Source: Paludibacter sp. (lineage in GTDB: Bacteria > Bacteroidota > Bacteroidia > Bacteroidales > Paludibacteraceae). From it: 64,000 nucleotides of DNA. This document shows, piece by piece, positions 17,894-26,345 of this stretch. A program made the translations under genes and the position numbers. The notes under the pieces were generated by a model. It worked only from the letters and a program-made list of their open reading frames with translations, was not told where the DNA came from and did not search any database. How positions within the stretch are numbered: the first letter of the stretch is position 1; each line of letters begins with the position of its first letter. Location: NCBI GenBank assembly GCA_019163375.1, contig JAFLKK010000004.1, forward strand, positions 124,001 through 188,000. Direction: 5' to 3'.

Positions 17894-19513
17894 ATGACTG
17901 AACTAAATTTTGATTTATTGGAATCCGATGAATTAAACGAATTTGATTTTGATTCAACACTAAATGGAACAAATTCTCGGGGAACATACAATCCGATGCA
18001 ATTTGTAATTAGACTTCGTGATGATATACATAATGCATTAAACGAAACAGGAATGAGTTTTGAAAGAATTCAAGCTTTTTCAACGTTTATGCACGAAAAT
18101 ATTCACTGGTGGCAACATGTTGGATCTCATTTAGGCTTCATAACTAGTTTAAGTTATCCTGCATTAGCACATTACGCTCATAAGGACTTAAATACGCTTG
18201 TTGAAAGAGATGAAAAATTCAAGTCCATTTTAGCATATTTTCTTCAACAAAGCAACCACGATAATCCTGAAGTCAATCGAATACTAAACTACTGGCATGA
18301 TATCAAATATGCTAAGATGTTTATTCTAGACAATAAAAATATTTATAAAATAGACCAAGACCAACGTTTCTTTTTGTCAATTGGGCATTCTTTCCATATT
18401 TTATGGTCATCTTCAATTAATATTCTGGCTGCAACAATTGACAAAGACTATAATTTCTTACCTAATATAAAAAATTGGCATAAAGAATTTAACAGACTAG
18501 AAAAAGAACAAGTTCAAGGCTTTTACATAAATTCCAGAATGGATTTTTCTCCTTTAGGAACAAAAGCAATATTCGAAGGGCAGGCAAGATTTAATCAACT
18601 TCAATATTTAGCAATTGCTTCGAATAATAAGTTTACGTATGATGACTTTTTAAGGGAAGGAATGCTGAAGGGAATCTATATTGAAGCATTTGATATATTT
18701 CTAACAATTACGGATATTGAGAGACCAAATAATCTGAACAATTCAATAATCGGCTTATTCTTATTAATTTGCGACATTTCAATAAATCCGACTGACGGAT
18801 TCCCACATGATATTTTACATTACGAAACATTTATAATTTCTAATGATCCAGGGACTAGATTTATAATGCTTTGTCAAGCAATAAAAAATGACAAAGATAG
18901 GTGGGTTAGTGCTATTGTAGATTATTCAAAAAAAGAATATGAAGATTTGTGTGAAGAACTCTGCAAATTAATTGTTTGTTTTACTCCTCTTCATGGTAGT
19001 AAAGTAGTAATGAATTGGGTAAAAGAAAACGAATCTGTTCAAACACTTCTTAAAGAAGAAAGTGAAATGAAATTTAGTTCAGGCAACATATCAATAAAAC
19101 TTTTTGCATCAAAGTATATTCGTTTTCAAGAAGACAAACTCAAATATCCAAATATTTTTTGTTGGACTGGAAAATCAATGACTGGAGAAGTCAGTTCCGA
19201 AATTAGTTTGGAATTAGTTGAAAAGATATTTAACAAGCACAAAGCATTATTTATAGATGATATTGGGAATGAAATCAAACCAATGATTTTTGATGGCTAT
19301 TCAGAGCAAAATACAATGGATACTTTTCAGTCCTTTTACACATATAATACGATATATGACATGATTATGAAATGGATTCATCAATCTGGTGAGTTTACTT
19401 ATAATTATGAATGGTTGACTACAAAATTTACTGAACAAGAAATGAAAGACTGGATTCGTGAAAACTTCAAAAGTTCATTCAAAATATATCCTGAAGAACT
19501 TTCTATCTTATGA
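17894..19513 (+). CDS. Putative HExxH zinc metallopeptidase-like protein
   Basis: I do not recognise the family of this 539-residue protein. It has no signal peptide. A clear HENIH motif lies at 67-71 in the segment FSTFMHENIHWWQHVGSHLG, which fits a zinc-binding helix. A candidate third ligand is Glu228 in IFEGQARFN, the spacing and form seen in some gluzincin-like families. The N-terminus is acidic (DLLESDELNEFDFD). It is AT-rich relative to the flanking chromosome and is bracketed by short inverted repeats. Its job is unknown; the zinc site and protease activity are predictions. Confidence 0.65.
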   Translation: MTELNFDLLESDELNEFDFDSTLNGTNSRGTYNPMQFVIRLRDDIHNALNETGMSFERIQAFSTFMHENIHWWQHVGSHLGFITSLSYPALAHYAHKDLNTLVERDEKFKSILAYFLQQSNHDNPEVNRILNYWHDIKYAKMFILDNKNIYKIDQDQRFFLSIGHSFHILWSSSINILAATIDKDYNFLPNIKNWHKEFNRLEKEQVQGFYINSRMDFSPLGTKAIFEGQARFNQLQYLAIASNNKFTYDDFLREGMLKGIYIEAFDIFLTITDIERPNNLNNSIIGLFLLICDISINPTDGFPHDILHYETFIISNDPGTRFIMLCQAIKNDKDRWVSAIVDYSKKEYEDLCEELCKLIVCFTPLHGSKVVMNWVKENESVQTLLKEESEMKFSSGNISIKLFASKYIRFQEDKLKYPNIFCWTGKSMTGEVSSEISLELVEKIFNKHKALFIDDIGNEIKPMIFDGYSEQNTMDTFQSFYTYNTIYDMIMKWIHQSGEFTYNYEWLTTKFTEQEMKDWIRENFKSSFKIYPEELSIL

Positions 19514-19539
19514 CACAACAATGCACGATTATGTATAAA

Positions 19540-19555
19540 AGCCCTAACCGCTAAC
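19540..19555. repeat. Right terminal repeat of the first accessory unit
   Basis: AGCCCTAACCGCTAAC is the near-perfect inverse of 17871-17885 and follows the gene stop by 27 bp. Confidence 0.55.
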
Positions 19556-19568
19556 ACATGCTCTTGGT

Positions 19569-19665
19569 CCCCCGCTGGCGCGGTTCTGTGACCCGTGCCA
19601 ACACAGAACAAGATAAGAAACTTAATTTTTGAATAGCACAGGTCACAGACCTGCGCTAGCGGGGG
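19569..19665. repeat. 97-bp inverted-repeat element, copy A
   Basis: Two 30-bp arms (19569-19598, starting CCCCCGCTGGCGC, and 19636-19665, ending GCGCTAGCGGGGG) match as inverted repeats at 26 of 30 positions around an AT-rich 37-bp centre. Very similar elements occur at 20401-20496 and 22800-22877, with a half copy near 52084. The form is that of a miniature non-autonomous mobile element or REP-type palindrome. Confidence 0.8.
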
Positions 19666-19752
19666 CAGCATTTTAGAAAAAAATAAAATGCAACATAAAT
19701 GACGAAATGAAAAAAATCTTGTTAGCAACCATTTAAAAAAGAATCCAATATT

Positions 19753-20331
19753 ATGAATTATAAATCATCTATTTTATCAATGACTTTTTCTTTAATCATC
19801 TTTGCTAACTTAATGGCACAAGATTCATTAAAAGTAGGAAACACCAATGATACTTATAAAAATAACTCATTGAAGTTAAGTTTTGAAATCCCAACTGGGT
19901 GGACATGTCTAACTACAAAAGATGAATTCGAGAATATTAAACTAAGCGATGAACGACTAAATCTTGGCGTTTATAATTCTAATGCAATTATCGAATTAAA
20001 TAAAGGAAAAGAGGAAGCCAACCCATCAATACGGATTTTCGTGAAAATTTTACCAGAAGAGTCAAAGATAAATTTTTCAAAACTAAGTTCTATTGATTTA
20101 GTAGAAAGCATGTTTTCAATGACTAATCAAAAATCGACAATATATTCGGTAAGTTTAAAAAAATATAAAGTGGGCTATACAATTTCTAAATCTAAATCAG
20201 AAAAACAGATAATTGGAATGATTTTATCAGCAGACTTTTTATATCAGGTTTATATTACATTTGATAAGAATGATACAAATTGTACAGAACAAGAATTTGA
20301 AAGAATATTTAAATCATTAGACATTGACTAA
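19753..20331 (+). CDS. Secreted protein of unknown function (192 aa)
   Basis: A signal peptide (MNYKSSILSMTFSLIIFANLMAQ) precedes a soluble domain. The opening NNSLKLSFEIPTGW and the closing FERIFKSLDI recall PsbP/DUF1795-like small alpha-beta proteins, but the likeness is too slight for a call. The motif GTTAGCAACC lies at 19721-19730, 23 bp before the ATG. It stands alone between two copies of the 97-bp repeat. Confidence 0.6.
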   Translation: MNYKSSILSMTFSLIIFANLMAQDSLKVGNTNDTYKNNSLKLSFEIPTGWTCLTTKDEFENIKLSDERLNLGVYNSNAIIELNKGKEEANPSIRIFVKILPEESKINFSKLSSIDLVESMFSMTNQKSTIYSVSLKKYKVGYTISKSKSEKQIIGMILSADFLYQVYITFDKNDTNCTEQEFERIFKSLDID

Positions 20332-20400
20332 TATATCAAAGAATAAATTGAAAAGTGCATTTTACAATATACATAATACTGGTGGATGTAAATCAGAGGA

Positions 20401-20496
20401 CCTCGCTGTCGCGGGTCTGTGACTCGTGCCAACACAGAACAAGATAAGAAGCTTAGTTTTTGAATAGCACAGGTCACAGACCTGCGCTAGCGGGGG
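20401..20496. repeat. 97-bp inverted-repeat element, copy B
   Basis: It shares the centre (AACACAGAACAAGATAAGAA) and right arm (CACAGACCTGCGCTAGCGGG) with copy A. Its left arm starts CCTCGCTGTCGCGGGTCTGT. It has the same orientation as copy A. Confidence 0.8.
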
Positions 20497-20556
20497 AGAT
20501 GGGAAATCATGCATCGATGAGAAAATTATTTAATGAAATTTATAACGGAACTACAT

Positions 20557-21840
20557 ATGATCCAGTTTTCAAAAAATAGATTATTTATCTGTCTTATTTT
20601 CTGGGGAGTAATTTCTTTATGGGGGTGTACAAACACCCCCATTCCTCCTTGGACTGTTGATGGCATTCAACCCTTATGGAGCTTCAAATTACCTGGCAAA
20701 GCAGGAGTTTATAATGATGGTCTTATTGGTTTACCTATATACAATGGAAAAATTCTATTTCATTCTACTAACTTTACTAACATTGTTGATGGTAAATTTG
20801 AAGAGGATAACAGAGTAAATGCATTAGACTCTAGTACAGGAGAACTTCAATGGAAATTCCCATTAGATTACTCTAAGACAAATAGTATGTTTTTTGGTGC
20901 TGTACCTTATATTTTAGATGAATATTTAGTAACCAAAATGCCTGCCTCTGGTATTTTTCAAGAAACAGACAAAGTTTTATGTTTCAATATGAGCTCTCAG
21001 CAGGAAATATGGCAAAAAATAATGCCAAAATCACTTTCACTTAATACTTCTATTGATGTAGTTGGTAATGCCAATCTTTTTTATTTCATTCAAGAGACAA
21101 AAAAAGAAACGTTAATTTATGAAGGAAACATAATGACTGGTGATACGACAATGATTTATCGTATCAAAGCTGCAGCCCCTTATAACAAAGTTGAAATTAG
21201 TTCGGATCCACTTTTTTACAATTCAAAAGATGGCAAACCCCAACTGATTTTTGGAACAGTTGAAGAGATAGAGAATAACAGTAGTTCCGATTTTAAAACC
21301 TACTGTTGTATTTTTGATATTCAATCTAGATTAATTAAGTATAAAACTCTTATTCCACGTAATGACGATTATTTATTAGGGCATTTCAAAATGATGGATA
21401 ATCGAGTGTATATGACTTGCGGACGAACATCCACTTGCTTAGACCCAAATACTGGTGGAATCATTTGGCAGTATTTTTCGGAAGGATATGTAAATTATGC
21501 GACACCAAGATTGTCTGTAAGTGACGGAGTTGTATTTTTAAATGGTGATAATCGATATATTGGATTAGATGCCTTAACGGGTAAGAAACTTTATCAAGGT
21601 GACACGCAATGTGCAAATGGAGATTCTTTTAATGGTTATATGTATATAATTGGACGAGATGAATATCTGTATATTGTAAATATTCATACTGGCAAAATTA
21701 CGGCAAAAATTACGTGTCCTGAAAAAAATCCAAAATCAGGGGGGGGAGGGTTTCATATAGGTTGTAAACCTCAGGTACATGGAGATAAACTTTATGTATT
21801 CAGTTATACCAGTGCGTATTGTTATAAAGCTACTCCATAA
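20557..21840 (+). CDS. PQQ-like beta-propeller lipoprotein
   Basis: The product (427 aa from this start) has a lipoprotein signal with lipobox LWGC (about residue 24). Repeats such as NALDSSTGELQWKFP, TCLDPNTGGIIWQYF and IGLDALTGKKLY are typical blades of a PQQ-like (BamB/quinoprotein fold) propeller. No cofactor ligands are evident, so a binding or scaffold role in the envelope is more likely than dehydrogenase activity. I prefer the ATG at 20557 to the one at 20533 because it gives a clean lipoprotein signal and has an ACGGA sequence upstream. It is followed after 18 bp by the hydrolase gene. Confidence 0.75.
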   Translation: MIQFSKNRLFICLIFWGVISLWGCTNTPIPPWTVDGIQPLWSFKLPGKAGVYNDGLIGLPIYNGKILFHSTNFTNIVDGKFEEDNRVNALDSSTGELQWKFPLDYSKTNSMFFGAVPYILDEYLVTKMPASGIFQETDKVLCFNMSSQQEIWQKIMPKSLSLNTSIDVVGNANLFYFIQETKKETLIYEGNIMTGDTTMIYRIKAAAPYNKVEISSDPLFYNSKDGKPQLIFGTVEEIENNSSSDFKTYCCIFDIQSRLIKYKTLIPRNDDYLLGHFKMMDNRVYMTCGRTSTCLDPNTGGIIWQYFSEGYVNYATPRLSVSDGVVFLNGDNRYIGLDALTGKKLYQGDTQCANGDSFNGYMYIIGRDEYLYIVNIHTGKITAKITCPEKNPKSGGGGFHIGCKPQVHGDKLYVFSYTSAYCYKATP

Positions 21841-21858
21841 AAGATTAAAGCCTTTGCC

Positions 21859-22572
21859 ATGAATAAAAGTAGAAATATTAGTTTGATAATATGTTTATTT
21901 GTGTGTGTTATTACACATGCTACAAATAAAGTATATTTGATACATGGTTATGCGAGTTTAGGTCTTGAATTAGAAAATATTCATAAATCGATTAAAAATG
22001 AAGGTTTTGAAAGTGAGATTTATGTATATCCAAGTTTGTCAAAAGATATTGATTCGGTAGGAGTTGAACTGTTTCGAAAAATACAAAAAGAAAATTATGA
22101 TACAGTTTCGTTTGTGACCCACTCAATGGGAGCACTTGTTGTTCGTTCTTTATACGAGCATATTGATTCTTTGTCGTCATTTCCATTTATTTATCGAATC
22201 GTAATGATAGCTCCACCGAATAATGGTTCCCCAGTAGCTGATTTTTTTGCTCAATTTTCTTTTATGAAATTTATAGTTGGTCCGAATGTAAAAAATTTAA
22301 CGAGTAACTCAGTAACAGGAGCAAAAAAATATCCAATTCCAACTTGTGAAGTTGGGCTTATTGCTGGTAGTTATGGCAGAAAAAGAGGATTCAATATATT
22401 TGTAAAAGGAGACAATGATGGCGTTTTATTGCCGGAACAAACAAAAATGGGTATTGAGAAAGATGTTGCATTTGTAAAATCATGGCATGTAGGACTTTTG
22501 TACAACAAAATAGTCAAAAAATATGTGATCTCATTTTTAATAAATGGTAAGTTTAAGCCAGCTGTAAAGTAG
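21859..22572 (+). CDS. Secreted alpha/beta hydrolase, lipase/PGAP1-like
   Basis: A signal peptide (to about residue 21) precedes a compact hydrolase of 237 residues. The oxyanion-hole phrase VYLIHGY is at 25-31. The nucleophile elbow THSMG has Ser89. A likely acid is in KGDNDGVLLP, and the catalytic His is in SWHVGLL. It resembles small esterase/lipase proteins with the PGAP1/LipA fold. It is the second gene of a pair with the propeller lipoprotein and is followed by a hairpin terminator. The substrate is unknown. Confidence 0.8.
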   Translation: MNKSRNISLIICLFVCVITHATNKVYLIHGYASLGLELENIHKSIKNEGFESEIYVYPSLSKDIDSVGVELFRKIQKENYDTVSFVTHSMGALVVRSLYEHIDSLSSFPFIYRIVMIAPPNNGSPVADFFAQFSFMKFIVGPNVKNLTSNSVTGAKKYPIPTCEVGLIAGSYGRKRGFNIFVKGDNDGVLLPEQTKMGIEKDVAFVKSWHVGLLYNKIVKKYVISFLINGKFKPAVK

Positions 22573-22598
22573 ATATGCTTAAGCGCCTAAAAAGCAAA

Positions 22599-22649
22599 AA
22601 AGGCCACAGCAAGTTCGAGTAAAATACAAGTTATCTTGCGGTGGCTTTT
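22599..22649 (+). terminator. Hairpin terminator after the hydrolase gene
   Basis: Arms at 22599-22613 (AAAGGCCACAGCAAG) and 22635-22649 (CTTGCGGTGGCTTTT) pair at 13-14 of 15 positions over a 21-nt loop. T-rich sequence follows. Confidence 0.65.
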
Positions 22650-22677
22650 ATAGCTTTTTGATAATAGGCAGAGCGGT

Positions 22678-22748
22678 CACAGTACATTGTTTTTTGCTCG
22701 GTTAGACAGTTGAAGTGCATTTTGAAACAAAAAAAACAATGCACTGTG
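22678..22748. repeat. 18-bp inverted repeat pair
   Basis: CACAGTACATTGTTTTTT (22678-22695) and AAAAAACAATGCACTGTG (22731-22748) are inverted copies with one mismatch around 35 bp. It looks like the remnant of a miniature inverted-repeat element. Confidence 0.6.
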
Positions 22749-22799
22749 GAGAGTTTAAATTTTAGCTTTGTGCATTTAGACAATTTAATCGGGCTATTT

Positions 22800-22877
22800 C
22801 CCCCGCTGGCGCGGTTCTGTGAACCGTGTCAACACGGAACAAGATAAGAAACTTAGTTTTTTAATAGCACGGGTCAC
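22800..22877. repeat. 97-bp inverted-repeat element, copy C (truncated)
   Basis: The left arm and centre match copy A closely. The right arm ends after GCACGGGTCAC, so the last 19 bp are missing. The unit motif GTTAGC begins 10 bp later. Confidence 0.8.
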
Positions 22878-22886
22878 TATATTGAT

Positions 22887-22900
22887 GTTAGCAGCTATAG
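22887..22900. repeat. Left terminal repeat of an accessory unit
   Basis: GTTAGCAGCTATAG is inverted at 24025-24037 (CTACAGCGGCTAA), matching 11 of 13 positions. The pair brackets the gene at 22934-24010. Confidence 0.5.
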
Positions 22901-22933
22901 TAAAAAAAGACAAATTCAACTTAACACAAATCA

Positions 22934-24010
22934 ATGAAACATAACATTAGAATAATGATATTGCTATCTTTATCAATATTGTTTTTACAAAACTTGAAAG
23001 CGAGTTTCTGCTTTCAGCGATCAATAACAATTGACAGTTTACCGCAATTGAAAGATTATGACTTTATTGCTCTAGTCAGGATTATTGATGATGTGGATTT
23101 GCAAAATAAAACAATTGAAAGTCATGAAACTAAAGGATTACTTACTGTAAAAATCATTGAATTATTTAAAGGTGAAAAGGTTGACAAAATATTGGAGTTT
23201 GATAAACATTCAACTTGCGACATTGGAATAACAATAGGTGAAGAATGGATTGTATTTGGGAAAAAATCAAACGGAAAAATGTCGATTGAGTCCTCATCAA
23301 GGAATATTCGTTATAAAATGAATAACGGAGTAAGAGATTGGAGAAATGGAACAGGTTTTTATGAGCTTAAACAGCTTAGAAAACTTTACCAACATCCAAC
23401 AAAAGAATTTAATAATGAAACCAAAAAAGAATTTTATTCAAACGGGCAACTCGAAATTATAGAGAATTACAGTAATGGTAAATTAAATGGAGATAGAACA
23501 ATATGGTATCCGAATGGTACATTATTAGGAAAGCACTCTTATGTAAATGATTCTTTGAATGGAAAATCAGAATGGTTCTTTCCTTCCGGTCAAATCAATG
23601 AAGAAGAATACAATTTGAAAGGTAAACACTTTAATGTATTAAGAAGTTACTATGACTCAACGACTACTCAAAGCTCAAAATTAGAACTATTAAAAAAATT
23701 CTATAAAGAAAAAGACTCGTTGGATTTAGTTTCAAATAGAGTTCAACTCCACATGGAATATGTTTACGATTCAAATGGACAAGTTATTATTACGAGAGAA
23801 TATTCTATTCTTGGAAAACTTTATAATGAAAGGTTCACAGACCCTGACAAAGAATTCTCAACTGTGATTTTTTATCACAACAATGGATACATATCTTCAA
23901 TTGGGTACACCTTAAATGGTAAAAACTATGGGCATTATCAGAAATATGACGAAAAGGGATTTCCTAATGAAGGATGGGATTATGACGAAAAGGGTAATAA
24001 GAAAAATTAA
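22934..24010 (+). CDS. Secreted NTR-like plus MORN/YwqK-repeat protein
   Basis: A signal peptide (to about residue 23) is followed by a domain with early cysteines and the phrases FIALVRIIDD, LLTVKIIELFKGE and IGEEWIVFGKK. These resemble the netrin/TIMP-like (NTR) fold. From about residue 150, repeats such as EFYSNGQLEIIENYSNGKLNG, IWYPNGTLLGKHSYVNDSLNG and WFFPSGQINEEEYNLKGK belong to the MORN/YwqK type. YwqK is an antitoxin of a Bacillus polymorphic toxin, but most Bacteroidota proteins with these repeats have no assigned role. No toxin partner is next to it. Confidence 0.7.
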   Translation: MKHNIRIMILLSLSILFLQNLKASFCFQRSITIDSLPQLKDYDFIALVRIIDDVDLQNKTIESHETKGLLTVKIIELFKGEKVDKILEFDKHSTCDIGITIGEEWIVFGKKSNGKMSIESSSRNIRYKMNNGVRDWRNGTGFYELKQLRKLYQHPTKEFNNETKKEFYSNGQLEIIENYSNGKLNGDRTIWYPNGTLLGKHSYVNDSLNGKSEWFFPSGQINEEEYNLKGKHFNVLRSYYDSTTTQSSKLELLKKFYKEKDSLDLVSNRVQLHMEYVYDSNGQVIITREYSILGKLYNERFTDPDKEFSTVIFYHNNGYISSIGYTLNGKNYGHYQKYDEKGFPNEGWDYDEKGNKKN

Positions 24011-24024
24011 GCAACAAAACGAAA

Positions 24025-24037
24025 CTACAGCGGCTAA
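24025..24037. repeat. Right terminal repeat of an accessory unit
   Basis: CTACAGCGGCTAA is the inverse of 22888-22900 at 11 of 13 positions. It lies 14 bp after the gene stop. Confidence 0.5.
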
Positions 24038-24060
24038 TACACGCCTCGTTCATTGGCTGC

Positions 24061-24084
24061 CTTGCCCCGATAAATCGGGGCAAG
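24061..24084. repeat. 24-bp near-perfect palindrome
   Basis: CTTGCCCCGAT and ATCGGGGCAAG (11 bp each) are perfect inverse copies separated by AA. It sits in the middle of the 248-bp spacer between two accessory genes and resembles a REP-type unit. Confidence 0.7.
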
Positions 24085-24258
24085 CTGTGCATTTCGGCAG
24101 TTTTGCTCCTGCCTGCTGCAGGTAAGCTCGCATTCACTTTTTCCGTCAACGGACGGATTCTGATTCATGCACGGGTGTAACAGTGAACGCTCGCTCCGAA
24201 AGCATTGAGGGACAAATGTCCTCAGTCACGGTTGTTAGCTGGCATTAAAAAAATATAT

Positions 24259-24999
24259 ATGAGAAACTTAACAGCATTTTTGATTTTACTGACTTGTACT
24301 TGTTTTATTAGCGCACAAGATAAAATTGACTTCAAATATTCAAGAGATTACAATAGAATTCTTGAACTTACAAAGAGTGACACTTCTAAATTGTATTATC
24401 CGAATCTGTTTAAACGATATATTGCAGGGGACTCAACATTAACGAATTACGAGGTGTTGTCTTTACAAATAGGCTATACAGACAATGAAAATTATTGGCC
24501 ATATCAGGACATAGAGCTAGAAAGAGAAATTTGGACCTTGAATGAAAAGAAGCAATACAAAGAAGCAATAAAATCTTCTAGTATGTTGTTATCAAGAAAT
24601 CCTTTTAATATGATTGCATGTAGAGAGAAAAGTTATGCCTTAGGAAAGATTGGACAAAAAGATAGTTCAGATTATTATTTCAACAGATTTAATCAAATTG
24701 TTCTTTCTGACTTAGCGACAGGAGACGGAGAATCTTATGAAACTTCTTGGTTCGTGATTTCTCCTGCTGATGGGCAATGGATAATTAAACTTCCTTTAGA
24801 AGGGGAAATCTGTTTTATGGGCTTTGGTCGCGACAAAGACAAAAATTTTCATGACATTTTGGGTTACAAACCAGACAACGAAGTGGACTCCTCAAAGGGC
24901 GGAAAAGAATCAAATTGTACTCACCTGTATTTTAATATACAACATGCAGTGAAAAGAATGTTTGGAAAAAACGGAATGAAAAAAACGGAAGAAAAATAA
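24259..24999 (+). CDS. Secreted DUF4919-like protein
   Basis: From the ATG at 24259 the product (246 aa) has a signal peptide (MRNLTAFLILLTCTCFISAQ). The segment YYPNLFKRYIAGDSTLTNYEVLSLQIGY, a TPR-like middle (EIWTLNEKKQYKEAIKSSSMLLSRNPF) and a C-terminal region ending NIQHAVKRMFG recall Bacteroidota proteins annotated DUF4919. Function is unknown. The longer frame from 24205 adds residues that read through the inverted-repeat spacer and hides the signal peptide, so I reject it. GTTAGC is at 24234-24239. Confidence 0.7.
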   Translation: MRNLTAFLILLTCTCFISAQDKIDFKYSRDYNRILELTKSDTSKLYYPNLFKRYIAGDSTLTNYEVLSLQIGYTDNENYWPYQDIELEREIWTLNEKKQYKEAIKSSSMLLSRNPFNMIACREKSYALGKIGQKDSSDYYFNRFNQIVLSDLATGDGESYETSWFVISPADGQWIIKLPLEGEICFMGFGRDKDKNFHDILGYKPDNEVDSSKGGKESNCTHLYFNIQHAVKRMFGKNGMKKTEEK

Positions 25000-25093
25000 C
25001 TACTGATTCAGACTAAGGTGCGACAGTGAATGTTCCCTCAAACCGCCAAACCCATAGCCTCGATTGTTATAAGCCATAATAAAAAAAAATACC

Positions 25094-26215
25094 ATGAAAA
25101 GAATTACAGCGACATTGACACTACTTTTGTTTGCATTAACCCTATTCGGGCAGACAATTTACAAAGGACTTCCATTGCTTAAAGCAAATTCTGTAGTAGC
25201 TAATTACAAAATAGGCAATGACTGGGTAAAAGGCAATTGGACAATTTCGCCTCAAATCGAATTTGACAGCTTACTTATTTCTTGCCACTCAGAAAGTGAG
25301 TCATTTGCATTTTATACAGATCGTGACAGTATTAACTTGAAATTAGTACCGGGACAAGTCCATAAATTCTATGTTTCCCTTAATGACACTGCATATGCTC
25401 TGACAGTTATAAAAGGTATTAAAGCCAACTATACTGTTCTGCATTTTGACACAAAATCTAAAAACACGAAACTGAAATTTTGGTATGAACAAAACAACAA
25501 TAATGGATACTTAAATCTATTGCGGTCAAAATATCCCATTGATAGTTTAATTAAAAGTGCGAAAACAGATATTGAAAAAACACAAAAAATATTGCATTGG
25601 GTACATAATCAGTGGAAACATAATGGAAACAATAAACCTCAAAAAAGGGATGCAATATCCATTCTTGATGAAGCTAAAAATGGAAAAGAATTCCGTTGCG
25701 TTGAATACGGAATTGTAACGACTGCTTGTTTAAATGCTATTGGACTAAAGGCAAGAACTCTAGGACTAAAAACTAAAGATGTAGAAACGACTCAGTATGG
25801 AGCGGGACACGTTTTATTAGAAGTATTCTTGAATGACACCAAAAAATGGGTTTTAATTGACGGACAATGGGACGCCATACCTGTGCTGAATAATATCCCG
25901 CTTAATGCAGTAGAATTTCAAAAGGCAATTGTAGAAAACTATAAAGAGCTTGAAATCATGACATCGTCGGACATATCGAAGAGACAGTACGTTGAATGGA
26001 TTTATCCATATTTATACTACTTTGACATTTCCTTTGACAACAGAGAAGGAAATAACTTTAATACCAAAAGAATAAATGGAAAAAAGTCATTAATGTTAGT
26101 TCCACTTGGAGCAGTCAAACCGACAATTTTTCAAATCAAAAACAAAATTGACAATTGCATATATACAAATTCATTAATTGACTTCTATGGATTACCTGTC
26201 GATATTAACAAATAA
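25094..26215 (+). CDS. Secreted transglutaminase-like (papain-fold) protein
   Basis: A signal peptide (to about residue 20, LFALTLFGQ) and an N-terminal beta domain are followed by a transglutaminase-like core. The likely triad is Cys202 (FRCVEYG), His239 (GAGHVLLEV) and Asp256 (WVLIDGQWD), in the expected order and spacing. Bacterial members are usually peptidases or amide hydrolases, not protein crosslinkers. GTTATAAGC, a variant of the unit motif, lies at 25066-25074 just before the gene. It is the last gene of the accessory array. Confidence 0.8.
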   Translation: MKRITATLTLLLFALTLFGQTIYKGLPLLKANSVVANYKIGNDWVKGNWTISPQIEFDSLLISCHSESESFAFYTDRDSINLKLVPGQVHKFYVSLNDTAYALTVIKGIKANYTVLHFDTKSKNTKLKFWYEQNNNNGYLNLLRSKYPIDSLIKSAKTDIEKTQKILHWVHNQWKHNGNNKPQKRDAISILDEAKNGKEFRCVEYGIVTTACLNAIGLKARTLGLKTKDVETTQYGAGHVLLEVFLNDTKKWVLIDGQWDAIPVLNNIPLNAVEFQKAIVENYKELEIMTSSDISKRQYVEWIYPYLYYFDISFDNREGNNFNTKRINGKKSLMLVPLGAVKPTIFQIKNKIDNCIYTNSLIDFYGLPVDINK

Positions 26216-26300
26216 AGTTACTTCTCCTCGCGGATATATAAACATTAATTACTTAAACAAAAGTGCGGGCTGGGGGTTTTAAAGCTTATTTTCTGATTCT

Positions 26301-26345
26301 CTACTAAGGTGAAATATTGAGAGAAATAAGGTCAAACCTTAGTAG
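26301..26345. terminator. Inverted repeat between convergent genes
   Basis: CTACTAAGGT (26301-26310) and ACCTTAGTAG (26336-26345) are a perfect 10-bp pair around 25 bp. It lies between the ends of the transglutaminase-like gene and the minus-strand peptidase gene. It could fold in both directions, but no T-tract follows at once. Confidence 0.4.

Noticed and set aside
22934-24010. Antitoxin of a toxin-antitoxin pair
   Set aside because: The YwqK-like repeats alone are not enough. The protein is secreted and there is no toxin gene beside it.
17871-25093. A classical integron cassette array
   Set aside because: No integron integrase is in the window, and the boundary motifs do not fit the GTTRRRY/RYYYAAC attC core. 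I report it as cassette-like only.
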